Positions 14,285 to 22,148 of a DNA stretch of 34,418 bases are shown in pieces. The notes under the pieces were generated by a model that was not told where the DNA came from, made no database searches, and was given only the letters and a program-made list of their open reading frames with translations. The DNA is from Elusimicrobia bacterium UBA6262 (GTDB taxonomy: Bacteria; CAYTYR01; UBA6262). The position numbers were made by a program, and so were the translations under genes. The first letter of the stretch is position 1. Every line of letters starts with the position of its first letter. Location: NCBI GenBank assembly GCA_002441095.1, contig DJVG01000036.1, positions 1-34,418 of the forward strand. Direction: 5' to 3'.

Positions 14285-14818
14285 ATGAGAGAAGAATTGA
14301 TCATCGCAGGATTCGGCGGGCAGGGGATCATGTTCACCGGCACATTACTGTCCCAGGCAGCCATGATAGAGGGCAAATTCGTTACCTATTTCCCTTCATA
14401 TGGGGCAGAAGTGCGCGGCGGCACTGCTAATTGCAGTGTAACTATTGCTGATACGATTATCGGCAGTCCGGTCATAACCAGTCCGGACAGCCTGATCATT
14501 CTAAATAAACCATCGTTGGATAAGTTTAGCCCACGTCTAAAAAAAGGCGGGCTGTTGGTATTGAATTCTACCTTGATCGAAGATGAAATAAAAGAAAGCA
14601 ATAGGCAGGTCGTGCACATACCGGCTACAGATATAGCCGAGAAAATCGGACAGATCAAGGTAGCCAATATAGTGGCTTTGGGAAAATACCTGGCGATCAG
14701 GAAAATTGTCAGCCAGGAATCAATTTTTCAGGCTTTGGAAGCGCTCTTGACCGGGAAAAAGAAGGAATTACTGGAATTGAACAGGAAGGCATTAGCTGCC
14801 GGTTTTGAGTACCAGTAA
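14285..14818 (+). CDS. korC: 2-oxoacid:ferredoxin oxidoreductase, gamma subunit
   Basis: A 177-residue gamma subunit. The family start I-I-A-G-F-G-G-Q-G-I-M-F-T-G (about 6-19) is clear, followed by Y-F-P-S-Y-G-A-E-V-R-G-G-T-A-N-C, which contacts CoA and the alpha subunit. It closes the four-gene D-A-B-C operon. A long palindrome begins 11 bases after its stop. Confidence 0.94.
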   Translation: MREELIIAGFGGQGIMFTGTLLSQAAMIEGKFVTYFPSYGAEVRGGTANCSVTIADTIIGSPVITSPDSLIILNKPSLDKFSPRLKKGGLLVLNSTLIEDEIKESNRQVVHIPATDIAEKIGQIKVANIVALGKYLAIRKIVSQESIFQALEALLTGKKKELLELNRKALAAGFEYQ

Positions 14819-14828
14819 GTAAGAAAAG

Positions 14829-14958
14829 CAGTCAAAGCGAAGAACAGTTGCCAGTAAATACGAAAAACAGTACTTGAATTAACTATAATTCCCAAGTCAA
14901 TATCTTTTTTGTTTTACTGCTTCTTGCTCTTACTGGCAACTGCTCCTCGTATTGACTG
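14829..14958. repeat. Long palindrome with 43-base arms (CAGTTGCCAGT family), copy 1
   Basis: Arms at 14829-14871 and 14916-14958 are inverted copies matching at 33 of 43 positions, sharing the core CAGTTGCCAGT and CAGT ends. The 44-base centre holds a second inverted pair, ACTTG..ATTA / TAAT..CAAGT (14872-14897). The element lies between korC and the acetyltransferase gene. Copy 2 is at 21525-21619 and a single arm at 23244-23285. Confidence 0.8.
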
Positions 14959-14985
14959 GCATACTTAAACTTAAGGGAGAAAGAC

Positions 14986-15450
14986 ATGAAACTGCGTAAG
15001 GCGAAAATGAAGGATGTCAAAGCAATCCAGAATATTATCAATACTTTTGCCGCTAACGAGGAAATGCTGCCGCGGGCATTGAATGAATTATATGAAAATA
15101 TACGCGACTATTTTATCATAGAAGACAAGGGCAAGATCGTAGCTTGCGGCGCCTTGCATGTCAATTGGGAAGACCTGGCTGAAGTTAAAGCCTTTGCTGT
15201 CGCCAAAAGCCATCACCGCCAAGGCTTGGGGACTATACTGCTCAAAGCTTGCCTCAAGGAAGCCAAGGAAATGGGTATTAAAAAGGTATTTGCTCTCTCC
15301 TATAAGCCAGACTTTTTTAAAAAGTTTGGATTCAGCGAGATAGATAAAATGCAATTACCACATAAAATATGGAGTGAATGCGTAAAATGCCCGAAATTTC
15401 CTGATTGCGACGAAATATGCCTGATCTATCCGAAAGGAGCTAAAGTTTAA
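14986..15450 (+). CDS. GNAT acetyltransferase, N-acetylglutamate synthase-like (short ArgA type)
   Basis: A 154-residue GNAT-fold acetyltransferase. Seen: K-L-R-K-A-K-M-K-D-V at the start, the acetyl-CoA-binding H-R-Q-G-L-G-T-I-L-L (about 79-88), F-F-K-K-F-G-F-S and the C-terminal L-P-H-K-I-W-S-E-C-V-K-C-P-K-F-P-D-C-D-E. That Cys-rich tail is typical of short stand-alone N-acetylglutamate synthases, which start arginine synthesis. No other arginine gene is nearby, and the gene overlaps the ABC ATPase by one base. AAGGGAGA precedes the ATG. GNAT fold certain; glutamate as substrate likely. Confidence 0.82.
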   Translation: MKLRKAKMKDVKAIQNIINTFAANEEMLPRALNELYENIRDYFIIEDKGKIVACGALHVNWEDLAEVKAFAVAKSHHRQGLGTILLKACLKEAKEMGIKKVFALSYKPDFFKKFGFSEIDKMQLPHKIWSECVKCPKFPDCDEICLIYPKGAKV

Positions 15451-16205
15451 TGCTGGCAGTGAAAATAGAAAACCTGACCAAGATCTATAAAAAAAGATAT
15501 TTTCTTAAGCCGCGCTATAGCGTAGGTATAAAAAATTTAAACCTGGAAGTAGAAGAAGGCGAAACTTTTGGCTTGCTGGGGCTGAATGGCTCCGGGAAAA
15601 CAACGACGATCAAGCTTCTGCTGGGCCTGCTTTTTGCGGACAGCGGCCAGGCTTTTATTTACCAGCATAAAGTGCCTGACCGCCAGGCTAGTAACCTGGT
15701 TGGGTATCTGCCGGAAGCGCCTTACTTCTACCGCTATCTTAGTGCCCAGGAAATAATTGATTTTTATGGCCGCCTAAGCGGCATCCCGGAACAAGACCGG
15801 CACAAGAAAATAGATGAGATCCTGGAATTAGTGAACTTGGCCAAGAATCGCCATAAACGGTTGGCCGAGTTTTCTAAGGGCATGCTCCAGCGTGTGGGCA
15901 TTGCGCAAGCCCTGATCCATGATCCGAAGATCTTATTTTTTGATGAATTGATCACCGGCTTAGACCCAGTGGGTATAACAGAAATGCGGTCTTTGGTATT
16001 GCGTTTAAAAGAGCGGAAGAAAACTATTTTCCTAAGCTCCCATATTATCAGTGAAATAGTGAAAGTGTGCGACCGGGTGGGTATTATCAAAGAAGGTGCC
16101 TTGGAGAAGATAGTTGACTTGCGGCAATTGAAAAATAAGGATGCGGAATTGGAGAAAATATTCTTAAGTACGGTAATGCCGTCTAGCCAGGAGTCAGTCT
16201 CATGA
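15450..16205 (+). CDS. ABC transporter ATP-binding protein
   Basis: A 251-residue ABC ATPase. Seen: Walker A G-L-N-G-S-G-K-T-T (44-52), Q-loop region, signature F-S-K-G-M-L-Q-R (141-148), Walker B I-L-F-F-D-E (161-166) and the H-loop S-S-H-I-I-S-E. After the catalytic Glu the usual Pro-Thr is replaced by Leu-Ile (D-E-L-I-T-G-L-D), a mild departure from the D-E-P-T/S-x-G-L-D consensus. It overlaps the permease gene by 4 bases, and the pair resembles ABC-2 type exporters of the NatA/NatB kind. Substrate unknown. Confidence 0.93.
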   Translation: MLAVKIENLTKIYKKRYFLKPRYSVGIKNLNLEVEEGETFGLLGLNGSGKTTTIKLLLGLLFADSGQAFIYQHKVPDRQASNLVGYLPEAPYFYRYLSAQEIIDFYGRLSGIPEQDRHKKIDEILELVNLAKNRHKRLAEFSKGMLQRVGIAQALIHDPKILFFDELITGLDPVGITEMRSLVLRLKERKKTIFLSSHIISEIVKVCDRVGIIKEGALEKIVDLRQLKNKDAELEKIFLSTVMPSSQESVS

Positions 16206-16969
16206 ATATATTGCCTATAGCTGAATATACGATAATGGAGAATATCCGCAGTAAAATATTTTATATTTTATTGCTCTTTGTCTTTATTATGGCGGGCAGT
16301 TCACTGGTGTTTTCTTCTCTGGCTCCTGACACTGAAGCCAGGGTGATCACTGATATCGGTCTGGCTTGTATAGAAATGTTTACGCTTTTGACCGGTATTT
16401 TTGCTGCGGTTAACCTGGTATTGCAGGAAATTGAGAACCGGACGATCTACCTGCTGATGACCCGGCCATTGCGCCGTTGGGAATATATCGTTGGCCGTTA
16501 CCTGGGGGTACTGGTAATTTTATGCTTTAATGTTATTACTATGCTGAGCGTATTGATACTGCTGCTCAAACTAACCACCAGTTGGACTATTTATCCTATG
16601 TTTGTCTGGAGTGCGGTGGCTATTTTCTTCAAAATGATCATTATTGTTGCAGTGGCACTGACTGCCAGCCTGGTATTTACTTCCAGCATCACGGCAATGG
16701 CCTTTAGTTTCCTGATGTGGGTGCTCGGTCATTTTTCCAGCGAATTAAAGTTAATGGCTGAAAGAGTGCAATCTCTCCTGGCCAAGGGATTTCTTTATTT
16801 GCTGTATTATGCCATACCAAATTTCCAGTTATTTAATTTAAAAGATAAATTAGGCATACCGGAAGGTATGCCACTGGATGTAGTATCTATAGTTTTGTTA
16901 TATGGTCTTATCTATGCTGCAATTTTCCTGGTGATCGGCAGCCTATTCTTCAGTAAGAAGGAGTTTTAA
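16202..16969 (+). CDS. ABC-2 type transporter permease
   Basis: A 255-residue integral membrane protein with about six predicted spans (roughly 18-38, 55-78, 98-122, 130-158, 160-178, 225-250). The conserved segment E-N-R-T-I-Y-L-L-M-T-R-P between spans two and three is the coupling-helix region typical of ABC-2 permeases. It pairs with the ATPase just upstream (4-base overlap) and overlaps the TPR gene downstream by one base. A two-subunit exporter is likely; the cargo could be a lipid, glycan or peptide. Confidence 0.9.
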   Translation: MNILPIAEYTIMENIRSKIFYILLLFVFIMAGSSLVFSSLAPDTEARVITDIGLACIEMFTLLTGIFAAVNLVLQEIENRTIYLLMTRPLRRWEYIVGRYLGVLVILCFNVITMLSVLILLLKLTTSWTIYPMFVWSAVAIFFKMIIIVAVALTASLVFTSSITAMAFSFLMWVLGHFSSELKLMAERVQSLLAKGFLYLLYYAIPNFQLFNLKDKLGIPEGMPLDVVSIVLLYGLIYAAIFLVIGSLFFSKKEF

Positions 16970-17739
16970 TGAAGGTAGCAGGAGTAGGCTGGGGATTAGC
17001 CAGCATTATCATATTGTCTATAGTTTTATTCACCCTGCGGACAACTGCTGAAAACAGGTATATTTATCCTTTTTCGCCTGTTAGTACCATGCACTATGTA
17101 GATGATAATCCTTACCTTGAATTAGGTGCTATGTTTTTTGGATTACGTTCAATGGCGGCAGATATTGCCTGGATAAAAACTTTGCAATATTATGGTGGTC
17201 CGACAGAAGGCGAAACGAGAGAAGAACATGAACAGCATATAGCAGAAGAAGCTAGTGGAAAGCATCACCATGAACATCAACTCCATGATTCTGACCCTAC
17301 CGCCTACCGCAAATTATATGCCCTGTGTACCCGGGCAGTCTGGCTGGATCCTTATTTTTTCCATGTCTATTATATCGGTAGTGGTGCTATTGGATTTGTC
17401 CAGGAACGTTATGAAGAAGCAGCTGCGCTATTAAAGGAAGGCGTAGTCTGGAATTATAATCCTAACAGTGTCCATTACTGGCGCCTGAATTATGCTCTGG
17501 CGGCGCTTGGTTACGAAAAGGTAAAAGATTATAAAAAAGCGATCGCTATATTGGAAAAAATGATCGATCCTGCTGATAGTCCCTTGATTTTATTAAGAGT
17601 GTTGGCGAACACGTATGAAAAAAACGGGGATTACCGGAAATCTATTAAAATGTGGAATTTTATCGGCCGCAAATTTCCTGACCAGGAGATGAAAGCGAAC
17701 CAGAAGATGGAAACTCTTTCCAAAAAGGTGTCTGAATAA
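16969..17739 (+). CDS. Membrane-anchored TPR protein with His-rich loop
   Basis: A 256-residue protein with one N-terminal membrane span (about 6-24), an A-D-I-A-W-I-K segment, a His/Glu-rich loop at about residues 82-105 with nine or more His, then TPR-like helical pairs (about 112-250; e.g. Y-E-E-A-A-A-L-L-K-E, Y-K-K-A-I-A-I-L-E, Y-R-K-S-I-K-M-W). The body should face the periplasm or outer leaflet. The His-rich loop may bind metal or may be only a flexible linker. Its one-base overlap with the permease gene suggests it serves the same exporter. No named family recognised beyond TPR. Confidence 0.75.
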   Translation: MKVAGVGWGLASIIILSIVLFTLRTTAENRYIYPFSPVSTMHYVDDNPYLELGAMFFGLRSMAADIAWIKTLQYYGGPTEGETREEHEQHIAEEASGKHHHEHQLHDSDPTAYRKLYALCTRAVWLDPYFFHVYYIGSGAIGFVQERYEEAAALLKEGVVWNYNPNSVHYWRLNYALAALGYEKVKDYKKAIAILEKMIDPADSPLILLRVLANTYEKNGDYRKSIKMWNFIGRKFPDQEMKANQKMETLSKKVSE

Positions 17740-17741
17740 AT

Positions 17742-17951
17742 ATGAAAAACCTAAAGTTATTAGTCGGTTTGATCATGCTGCTGTTTAGTATCGGGTACTT
17801 GTTCCGTCCGGATTTGATCATTAAAATAAATGATTGGGGACGCAGTTTTATCTTCAATGATAAATACATAATGGAACATCGCCGGAAAATCGGGGTGCTT
17901 TTCCTGATCCTGGCTTTTATTGCTATTTATATGAGTCTTTCTGCCAAATAG
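17742..17951 (+). CDS. Small two-span membrane protein
   Basis: A 69-residue protein with two predicted membrane helices (about 5-21 and 49-65) joined by a basic, polar loop. It starts 2 bases after the TPR gene stop, so it is almost certainly translated with it. I recognise no family. It may be a small subunit or stabiliser of the adjacent ABC exporter. Confidence 0.65.
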   Translation: MKNLKLLVGLIMLLFSIGYLFRPDLIIKINDWGRSFIFNDKYIMEHRRKIGVLFLILAFIAIYMSLSAK

Positions 17952-17970
17952 CAATACCAGGCGCAAGGCA

Positions 17971-18008
17971 TCCCCCCAGATTTGCTTTCGCACATCTAAG
18001 CGGGGGGA
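17971..18008. repeat. G/C-run hairpin (TCCCCCC/GGGGGGA)
   Basis: The outer stem TCCCCCC (17971-17977) pairs with GGGGGGA (18002-18008), with an inner AGAT/ATCT stem and a 4-base bulge. No T-run follows, so it is a poor intrinsic terminator. It sits between the exporter genes and the pmbA/tldE gene and resembles a REP-like extragenic palindrome. Confidence 0.55.
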
Positions 18009-18039
18009 CAGGCAAAGTTAAAAGGGAGTAAGGATTTCC

Positions 18040-19377
18040 ATGCTGGAATTAGGAAAACAGTTAATTAAACAGATCAAAGACAAATTCAACCTGGAAGGGG
18101 AAGTATTTATTTCCCAAAGCCACGGGACCAGCATTGAAGTTAGCGAAGGCCTGTGCGAAAAGTTTAATCTCTTCCAGGACCATGGCATCGGGATCAGGGT
18201 CTTGAAGGACAAAAAATGGGGCCTGTCCTACACCACTGATATGCAGGTTGATGCTGCAGCATTGATCTCCTCGGCCATTCATAACGCTGATTATAATATC
18301 AGTGATGAATACAATCTGCTTCCGACTGGCCAACCGGCCGGTATTTCCTTTGAAGAGCTTAATATTTATGATGAATCTATCAGGCAGCTGGATGCCAATA
18401 ACAAACTGCAGATGATGCTGCGGCTGGAAAAAGAAGCTTTGGCCGCTGATCCGCAGATAAACAAAGTGCTGGCGGCTGTTTATACAGATAATGAATTTAC
18501 GCAAACCATTTTAAATACCCAGGGCGTAGAAGTGCACTGGCAGGAAACGCTGTTTTCCGCAGTATTGGAATTGAAAGCAGAACAGGATACCAAAGTGCAG
18601 GTTGGCGGGGAAAGCCAAAGCCGGCGTTTTTTCGGTGACCTGGATTTTGAAAAATTAGTATCCAAAGCTGTTTTCCGGACAGTGCGGATGCTGGGCGCGA
18701 AGTCAGTACCTACGCAGAAGATAGCGGTGGTATTAGACCCTTATGTCGGATGTGAATTCCTGGCTATGCTTGCCGGCGCTGTGAGTGCTGACAATATCCA
18801 GCGCAAGAAATCCCCATTAATAGGCAAACTTAATACAAAAATTGCGGCTGATTCGATACAGATCATTGATGATGGCTGCTTGCGCCGGGGTTTAGGTTCC
18901 GGTCCATATGATGACGAAGGCGTCCCGACCCAAAGGACTCAAATAGTCCGGAATGGGACTCTGGAAGGCATACTCTATGACGGCTACACCGCAGCCCGGG
19001 ACAAGACTGTCAGTACCGGCAATGCCAGCCGGGGATCGTTTATGGGTTCTCCCGGTGTAGGGGTAAACAATTTTTACCTGGAACCAGGGAAAGTATCCCG
19101 GGCGGAACTGCTAAAAAGCATAAAGCAGGGATTATATGTCATGGAAGTAATGGGTATGCATACAGCTGATCCGATCACTGGTGATTTTAGTGTAGGGGTG
19201 AGCGGGCTCTGGATAGAAAATGGGCAATTGACTTACCCGGTGCAAGGCGTGGCTATGGCTGATAATATCCTGAATGTACTGCAAAACATAGAGCTTGTTG
19301 GTAATGACCTGAAGTTTTACGGCAATGTCGGCAGCCCGACAATCAGGATCAGGGAAATAATGGTCAGCGGAAGTTAA
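18040..19377 (+). CDS. pmbA: TldD/PmbA family protein, PmbA (TldE) type
   Basis: A 445-residue protein of the TldD/PmbA family, whose two subunits form a cytoplasmic protease that trims peptides such as modified peptide antibiotics. The N-terminal domain (about 1-180), central sheet and C-terminal barrel are present. The late G-D-F-S-V-G-V-S-G-L-W-I-E-N-G and G-N-V-G-S-P-T-I-R-I blocks are typical. No H-E-x-x-H zinc motif is seen, which identifies the PmbA/TldE partner rather than the catalytic TldD. tldD itself is not in the window. AAGGA lies 5 bases before ATG 18040. Confidence 0.88.
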   Translation: MLELGKQLIKQIKDKFNLEGEVFISQSHGTSIEVSEGLCEKFNLFQDHGIGIRVLKDKKWGLSYTTDMQVDAAALISSAIHNADYNISDEYNLLPTGQPAGISFEELNIYDESIRQLDANNKLQMMLRLEKEALAADPQINKVLAAVYTDNEFTQTILNTQGVEVHWQETLFSAVLELKAEQDTKVQVGGESQSRRFFGDLDFEKLVSKAVFRTVRMLGAKSVPTQKIAVVLDPYVGCEFLAMLAGAVSADNIQRKKSPLIGKLNTKIAADSIQIIDDGCLRRGLGSGPYDDEGVPTQRTQIVRNGTLEGILYDGYTAARDKTVSTGNASRGSFMGSPGVGVNNFYLEPGKVSRAELLKSIKQGLYVMEVMGMHTADPITGDFSVGVSGLWIENGQLTYPVQGVAMADNILNVLQNIELVGNDLKFYGNVGSPTIRIREIMVSGS

Positions 19378-19383
19378 AAAAAA

Positions 19384-19421
19384 GTTGATAGTTAATAGTA
19401 CGCTGCGCTGGTAGTTGATAG
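19384..19421. repeat. GTTGATA heptamer words upstream of aroE
   Basis: GTTGATA and GTTAATA in tandem (19384-19397), a GC-rich spacer, then GTTGATA again (19414-19420), ending just before the aroE ribosome-binding site. It is the same word as at 2050, 20275 and 28115. Confidence 0.5.
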
Positions 19422-19435
19422 AAAAAGAGGAAGAA

Positions 19436-20299
19436 ATGATTACGGGAAAGACAAAAGTTTGTGGCATATTCGGCTATCCGATAGGCCATTCTCTATCGCC
19501 TTTGATGCATAATGCGGCTTTTAAGGCGCTGGGTCTTGATTATGTATATGTAGCAGTAAAAGTCGCTCCAGAGGACCTGGCGGCGGCAATTAAAGCGATT
19601 CGCGCCTTAGATCTTGTTGGCGTCAATATAACGATACCGCATAAGGAAGCGGTTACCCATTTATTGGATGAATTAAGCCCGGAGGCTAAGGCCATCGGAG
19701 CAGTAAACACTATTGTTAATTGCAGTGGCAGGTTGATCGGCGACAATACCGATGGTAAAGGATTTATCAAAAGCCTGGTTGAGGAAAATAAGATAAAACT
19801 ACAGGGGAAAAAAGTAGTATTACTGGGTGCCGGGGGAGCTGGCCGGTCGATCGGAGTTAGCCTGCTAAAAAATAACATCCAGGTACTTTACCTGCATGAT
19901 GTGGCGGTGAACAGGAGAAATTCCCTGGCTGCTGCACTGAAAAACATAAGTTCAGAGAAAAAAGTTAAGCCGCTGGGCCAGGATGGACTGTCTCAGGCGA
20001 TCAAAGAAGCTGATATCCTGATCAATGCTACTCCAGTAGGAATGAAACCAACTGACCCTTGCGTCGTGGATCCCGCGCTATTGACCAGGAAATTATTCAT
20101 CTATGATATAGTTTATAATTATGAAACTGCCTTACTAAAGGAAGCCAAACGCAAAAAAATAAAATGCGCCAATGGCCTGGGAATGCTGGTAAACCAGGGA
20201 GCGATCTCCTTTGAACTATGGACCGGGAAAAAAGAGCCAGTGTCAGTAATGAGAAAAGCACTGACTAGAAGACAGTTGATAGTTTCAGCCAGAGGCTGA
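19436..20299 (+). CDS. aroE: Shikimate dehydrogenase (NADP+)
   Basis: A 287-residue enzyme reducing 3-dehydroshikimate to shikimate. Seen: G-Y-P-I-G-H-S-L-S-P (13-22), N-I-T-I-P-H-K with catalytic Lys 70, G-D-N-T-D-G (102-107) with the catalytic Asp, and the NADP-binding G-A-G-G-A-G-R-S-I-G. I take ATG 19436, with GAGGAAG 3 bases upstream, over TTG 19415, which lies in the heptamer repeat. The last codons (Q-L-I-V-S-A-R-G) are encoded by repeat DNA (GTTGATAG and AGCCAGAGGCTGATCCGCC), so the original C-terminus seems altered. It starts the aroE-C-K-B-Q run. Confidence 0.95.
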   Translation: MITGKTKVCGIFGYPIGHSLSPLMHNAAFKALGLDYVYVAVKVAPEDLAAAIKAIRALDLVGVNITIPHKEAVTHLLDELSPEAKAIGAVNTIVNCSGRLIGDNTDGKGFIKSLVEENKIKLQGKKVVLLGAGGAGRSIGVSLLKNNIQVLYLHDVAVNRRNSLAAALKNISSEKKVKPLGQDGLSQAIKEADILINATPVGMKPTDPCVVDPALLTRKLFIYDIVYNYETALLKEAKRKKIKCANGLGMLVNQGAISFELWTGKKEPVSVMRKALTRRQLIVSARG

Positions 20300-20333
20300 T
20301 CCGCCTTTGGCGGAGATAAGTTGATTGTTGATG
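20275..20333. repeat. Repeat overlapping the aroE 3' end: GTTGATA word plus TCCGCC hairpin
   Basis: GTTGATAG (20275-20282) lies inside the aroE coding end. It is followed by a perfect hairpin TCCGCC-TTT-GGCGGA (20300-20314) and further words TTGATTGTTGATG (20321-20333). The hairpin starts one base after the aroE stop and has no T-run. Confidence 0.6.
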
Positions 20334-20387
20334 GAAAAGGCAAAAGCATTGACATACTCCGAATAAATGAAAAATGGGAGACGCGAG

Positions 20388-21521
20388 ATGATTAGATTTT
20401 TAACAAGCGGTGAATCACACGGTAAAGCATTAATGGCTATTCTGGAAGGTATCCCCGCCGGGCTTGAACTGCAGGAAGAGGATATCAATCTCGAACTGGG
20501 CAGGCGGCAGGTTGGTTATGGCCGCGGCCAAAGAATGCAAATAGAAAAAGACCGGGCCCAGATCATGTCCGGAGTGCGACACGGCTTGACCATAGCTGCG
20601 CCGCTCGGATTACTGATAGAAAATCGTGACTGGGAAAACTGGCAGAATAAAAAAGTTCCTCCTGTGACTGCTCCCCGTCCCGGACACGCTGACCTGGCTG
20701 GAACCCTGAAATATGCTTTTTCAGATATCCGGGATGTGCTGGAACGCGCCAGTGCCAGGGAGACTGCCGCGCGCGTAGCTATCGGTGCTGTCTGCCGTAA
20801 ATTGCTGCGTGAATTTAATATTAATATATACAGCCGTACCGTCCAGATTGGCAAAATAATGGATTCTTCACCCTGGCGCCTGGCACCTAAAGAATGGGCA
20901 AAAATTGAAAATTCCCCGGTGCGCTGTTTAGACAAAGACGAAGAAAACAGAATGATCAAAGTGATCGATCAGGCCAGGGCTTCCGGAGATACTGTTGGCG
21001 GGATAGTTGAAATTGCGGCTGCCAATATCCCTGTCGGCTTGGGCAGCTATATTCAATGGGATACTAAACTTGATGGCCGGTTAGCCCAGGCTTTGATGAG
21101 CATCCAGGCGATCAAAGCAGTAGAGATCGGGTTGGGAATAAAAGTGGCAGGCCTGCCCGGCAGCCAGGTCCATGATGAGATTTCCCTGGTTAAGGGCCGC
21201 GGCTTGGCGCATACGACCAATCGGGCCGGCGGCATCGAGGGCGGCATGAGCAACGGGGAAATCATTGTCCTGCGGGCCAGCATGAAACCGATAGCAACCT
21301 TGATGAAACCGCTCCATAGTATAGATCTAAAGACCGGGAAAACAGCTAAAGCCAGTGTCGAGCGTTCTGATGTGTGCGCTGTTCCGGCGGCAGGAGTCAT
21401 TGCGGAAAATGTAGTTGCTTTTGAATTAGCCCGGGCCATGCAGGAGAAGTTTGGCGGGGACAGCCTGCGCGAAATGAAGAGAAATTACCATGGATATACA
21501 GAACAGATCAGTAAGTACTAA
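20388..21521 (+). CDS. aroC: Chorismate synthase
   Basis: A 377-residue FMN-dependent enzyme that converts 5-enolpyruvylshikimate 3-phosphate to chorismate. Seen: F-L-T-S-G-E-S-H-G-K (4-13), R-R-Q-x-G-Y-G-R-G-Q-R-M, P-R-P-G-H-A-D-L-A-G, R-A-S-A-R-E-T-A-A-R-V-A and G-G-I-E-G-G-M-S-N-G. I chose ATG 20388 over ATG 20367 because the family starts at M-I-R-F-L-T-S-G-E and GGGAG lies 7 bases before it. Length is normal. Reduced flavin is required, which suits an anaerobe. Confidence 0.96.
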   Translation: MIRFLTSGESHGKALMAILEGIPAGLELQEEDINLELGRRQVGYGRGQRMQIEKDRAQIMSGVRHGLTIAAPLGLLIENRDWENWQNKKVPPVTAPRPGHADLAGTLKYAFSDIRDVLERASARETAARVAIGAVCRKLLREFNINIYSRTVQIGKIMDSSPWRLAPKEWAKIENSPVRCLDKDEENRMIKVIDQARASGDTVGGIVEIAAANIPVGLGSYIQWDTKLDGRLAQALMSIQAIKAVEIGLGIKVAGLPGSQVHDEISLVKGRGLAHTTNRAGGIEGGMSNGEIIVLRASMKPIATLMKPLHSIDLKTGKTAKASVERSDVCAVPAAGVIAENVVAFELARAMQEKFGGDSLREMKRNYHGYTEQISKY

Positions 21522-21524
21522 GGG

Positions 21525-21619
21525 CAGTAAGAACGAAATACAGTTGCCAGTAAGAACGAGAAGCAGTTTCTTATGCACTGTATTTCGATTTGACTGGTAA
21601 CTGCATCTCGTTATGACTG
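21525..21619. repeat. Long palindrome with 43-base arms (CAGTTGCCAGT family), copy 2
   Basis: Arms at 21525-21567 and 21577-21619 are equal-length inverted copies matching at 32 of 43 positions, with four more G-U wobble pairs possible in RNA, around a 9-base loop. Each arm holds two tandem sub-units (CAGTAAGAACGA repeated with 23-base period). The last bases (ACTGGAG) supply the only visible ribosome-binding site for aroK. Same family as 14829-14958. Confidence 0.85.
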
Positions 21620-21632
21620 GAGCACTCTTAAA

Positions 21633-22148
21633 ATGAATATCGTGTTGATCGGTTTTATGGCCAGCGGCAAGACCTCCGTCGGGAAAATACTGGCCGCCAA
21701 ACTCAATATGAAATACATTGACGTGGATGAAACCATTGAAAAAAACACCGGGCATAATATTACCGATATTTTTAAAAAACATGGCGAGACTGTTTTTCGC
21801 GACATGGAGACAAAAGCTATAAAATGCGTGGCTATGCTGGATCATTTTGTCATTGCTGTAGGCGGGGGAGCGGTCATGCGCGCAGAAAACGTCCAGGAGC
21901 TGCGGTCTAATGGTAAACTGGTTTACTTGTCTGCCTCGCCTGAAGCTATTTTACGGCGGATAGGGGATGCCAAAACCCGGCCTTTATTGGCCAAAGAACC
22001 TGATAAAATGAAAAAAATCAAAGAAATGCTCGCCCATCGTGAACCATTTTATAAAGAATGTGATTTTCATGTCGACACTACGCTTTTGAGCATTAAACAA
22101 GTAGTCGATAAGGTCGCTGAATGGTATGCTAATAGGTATAAAAAATGA
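21633..22148 (+). CDS. aroK: Shikimate kinase
   Basis: A 171-residue P-loop kinase that phosphorylates shikimate. Seen: Walker A G-F-M-A-S-G-K-T-S (7-15), the shikimate-binding D-V-D-E-T-I (about 30-35), F-R-D-M-E (about 56-60), G-G-G-A-V (Walker B-like region) and the lid Arg in K-T-R-P-L-L. Its GGAG at 21619-21622 overlaps the end of the palindrome. The stop overlaps aroB by 4 bases (ATGA). Confidence 0.95.
   Translation: MNIVLIGFMASGKTSVGKILAAKLNMKYIDVDETIEKNTGHNITDIFKKHGETVFRDMETKAIKCVAMLDHFVIAVGGGAVMRAENVQELRSNGKLVYLSASPEAILRRIGDAKTRPLLAKEPDKMKKIKEMLAHREPFYKECDFHVDTTLLSIKQVVDKVAEWYANRYKK

Noticed and set aside
17224..17293. His-rich segment of the TPR protein as a sequencing or frameshift artefact
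   Set aside because: The frame is continuous with TPR motifs after it and a membrane span before it, so it is a genuine loop.
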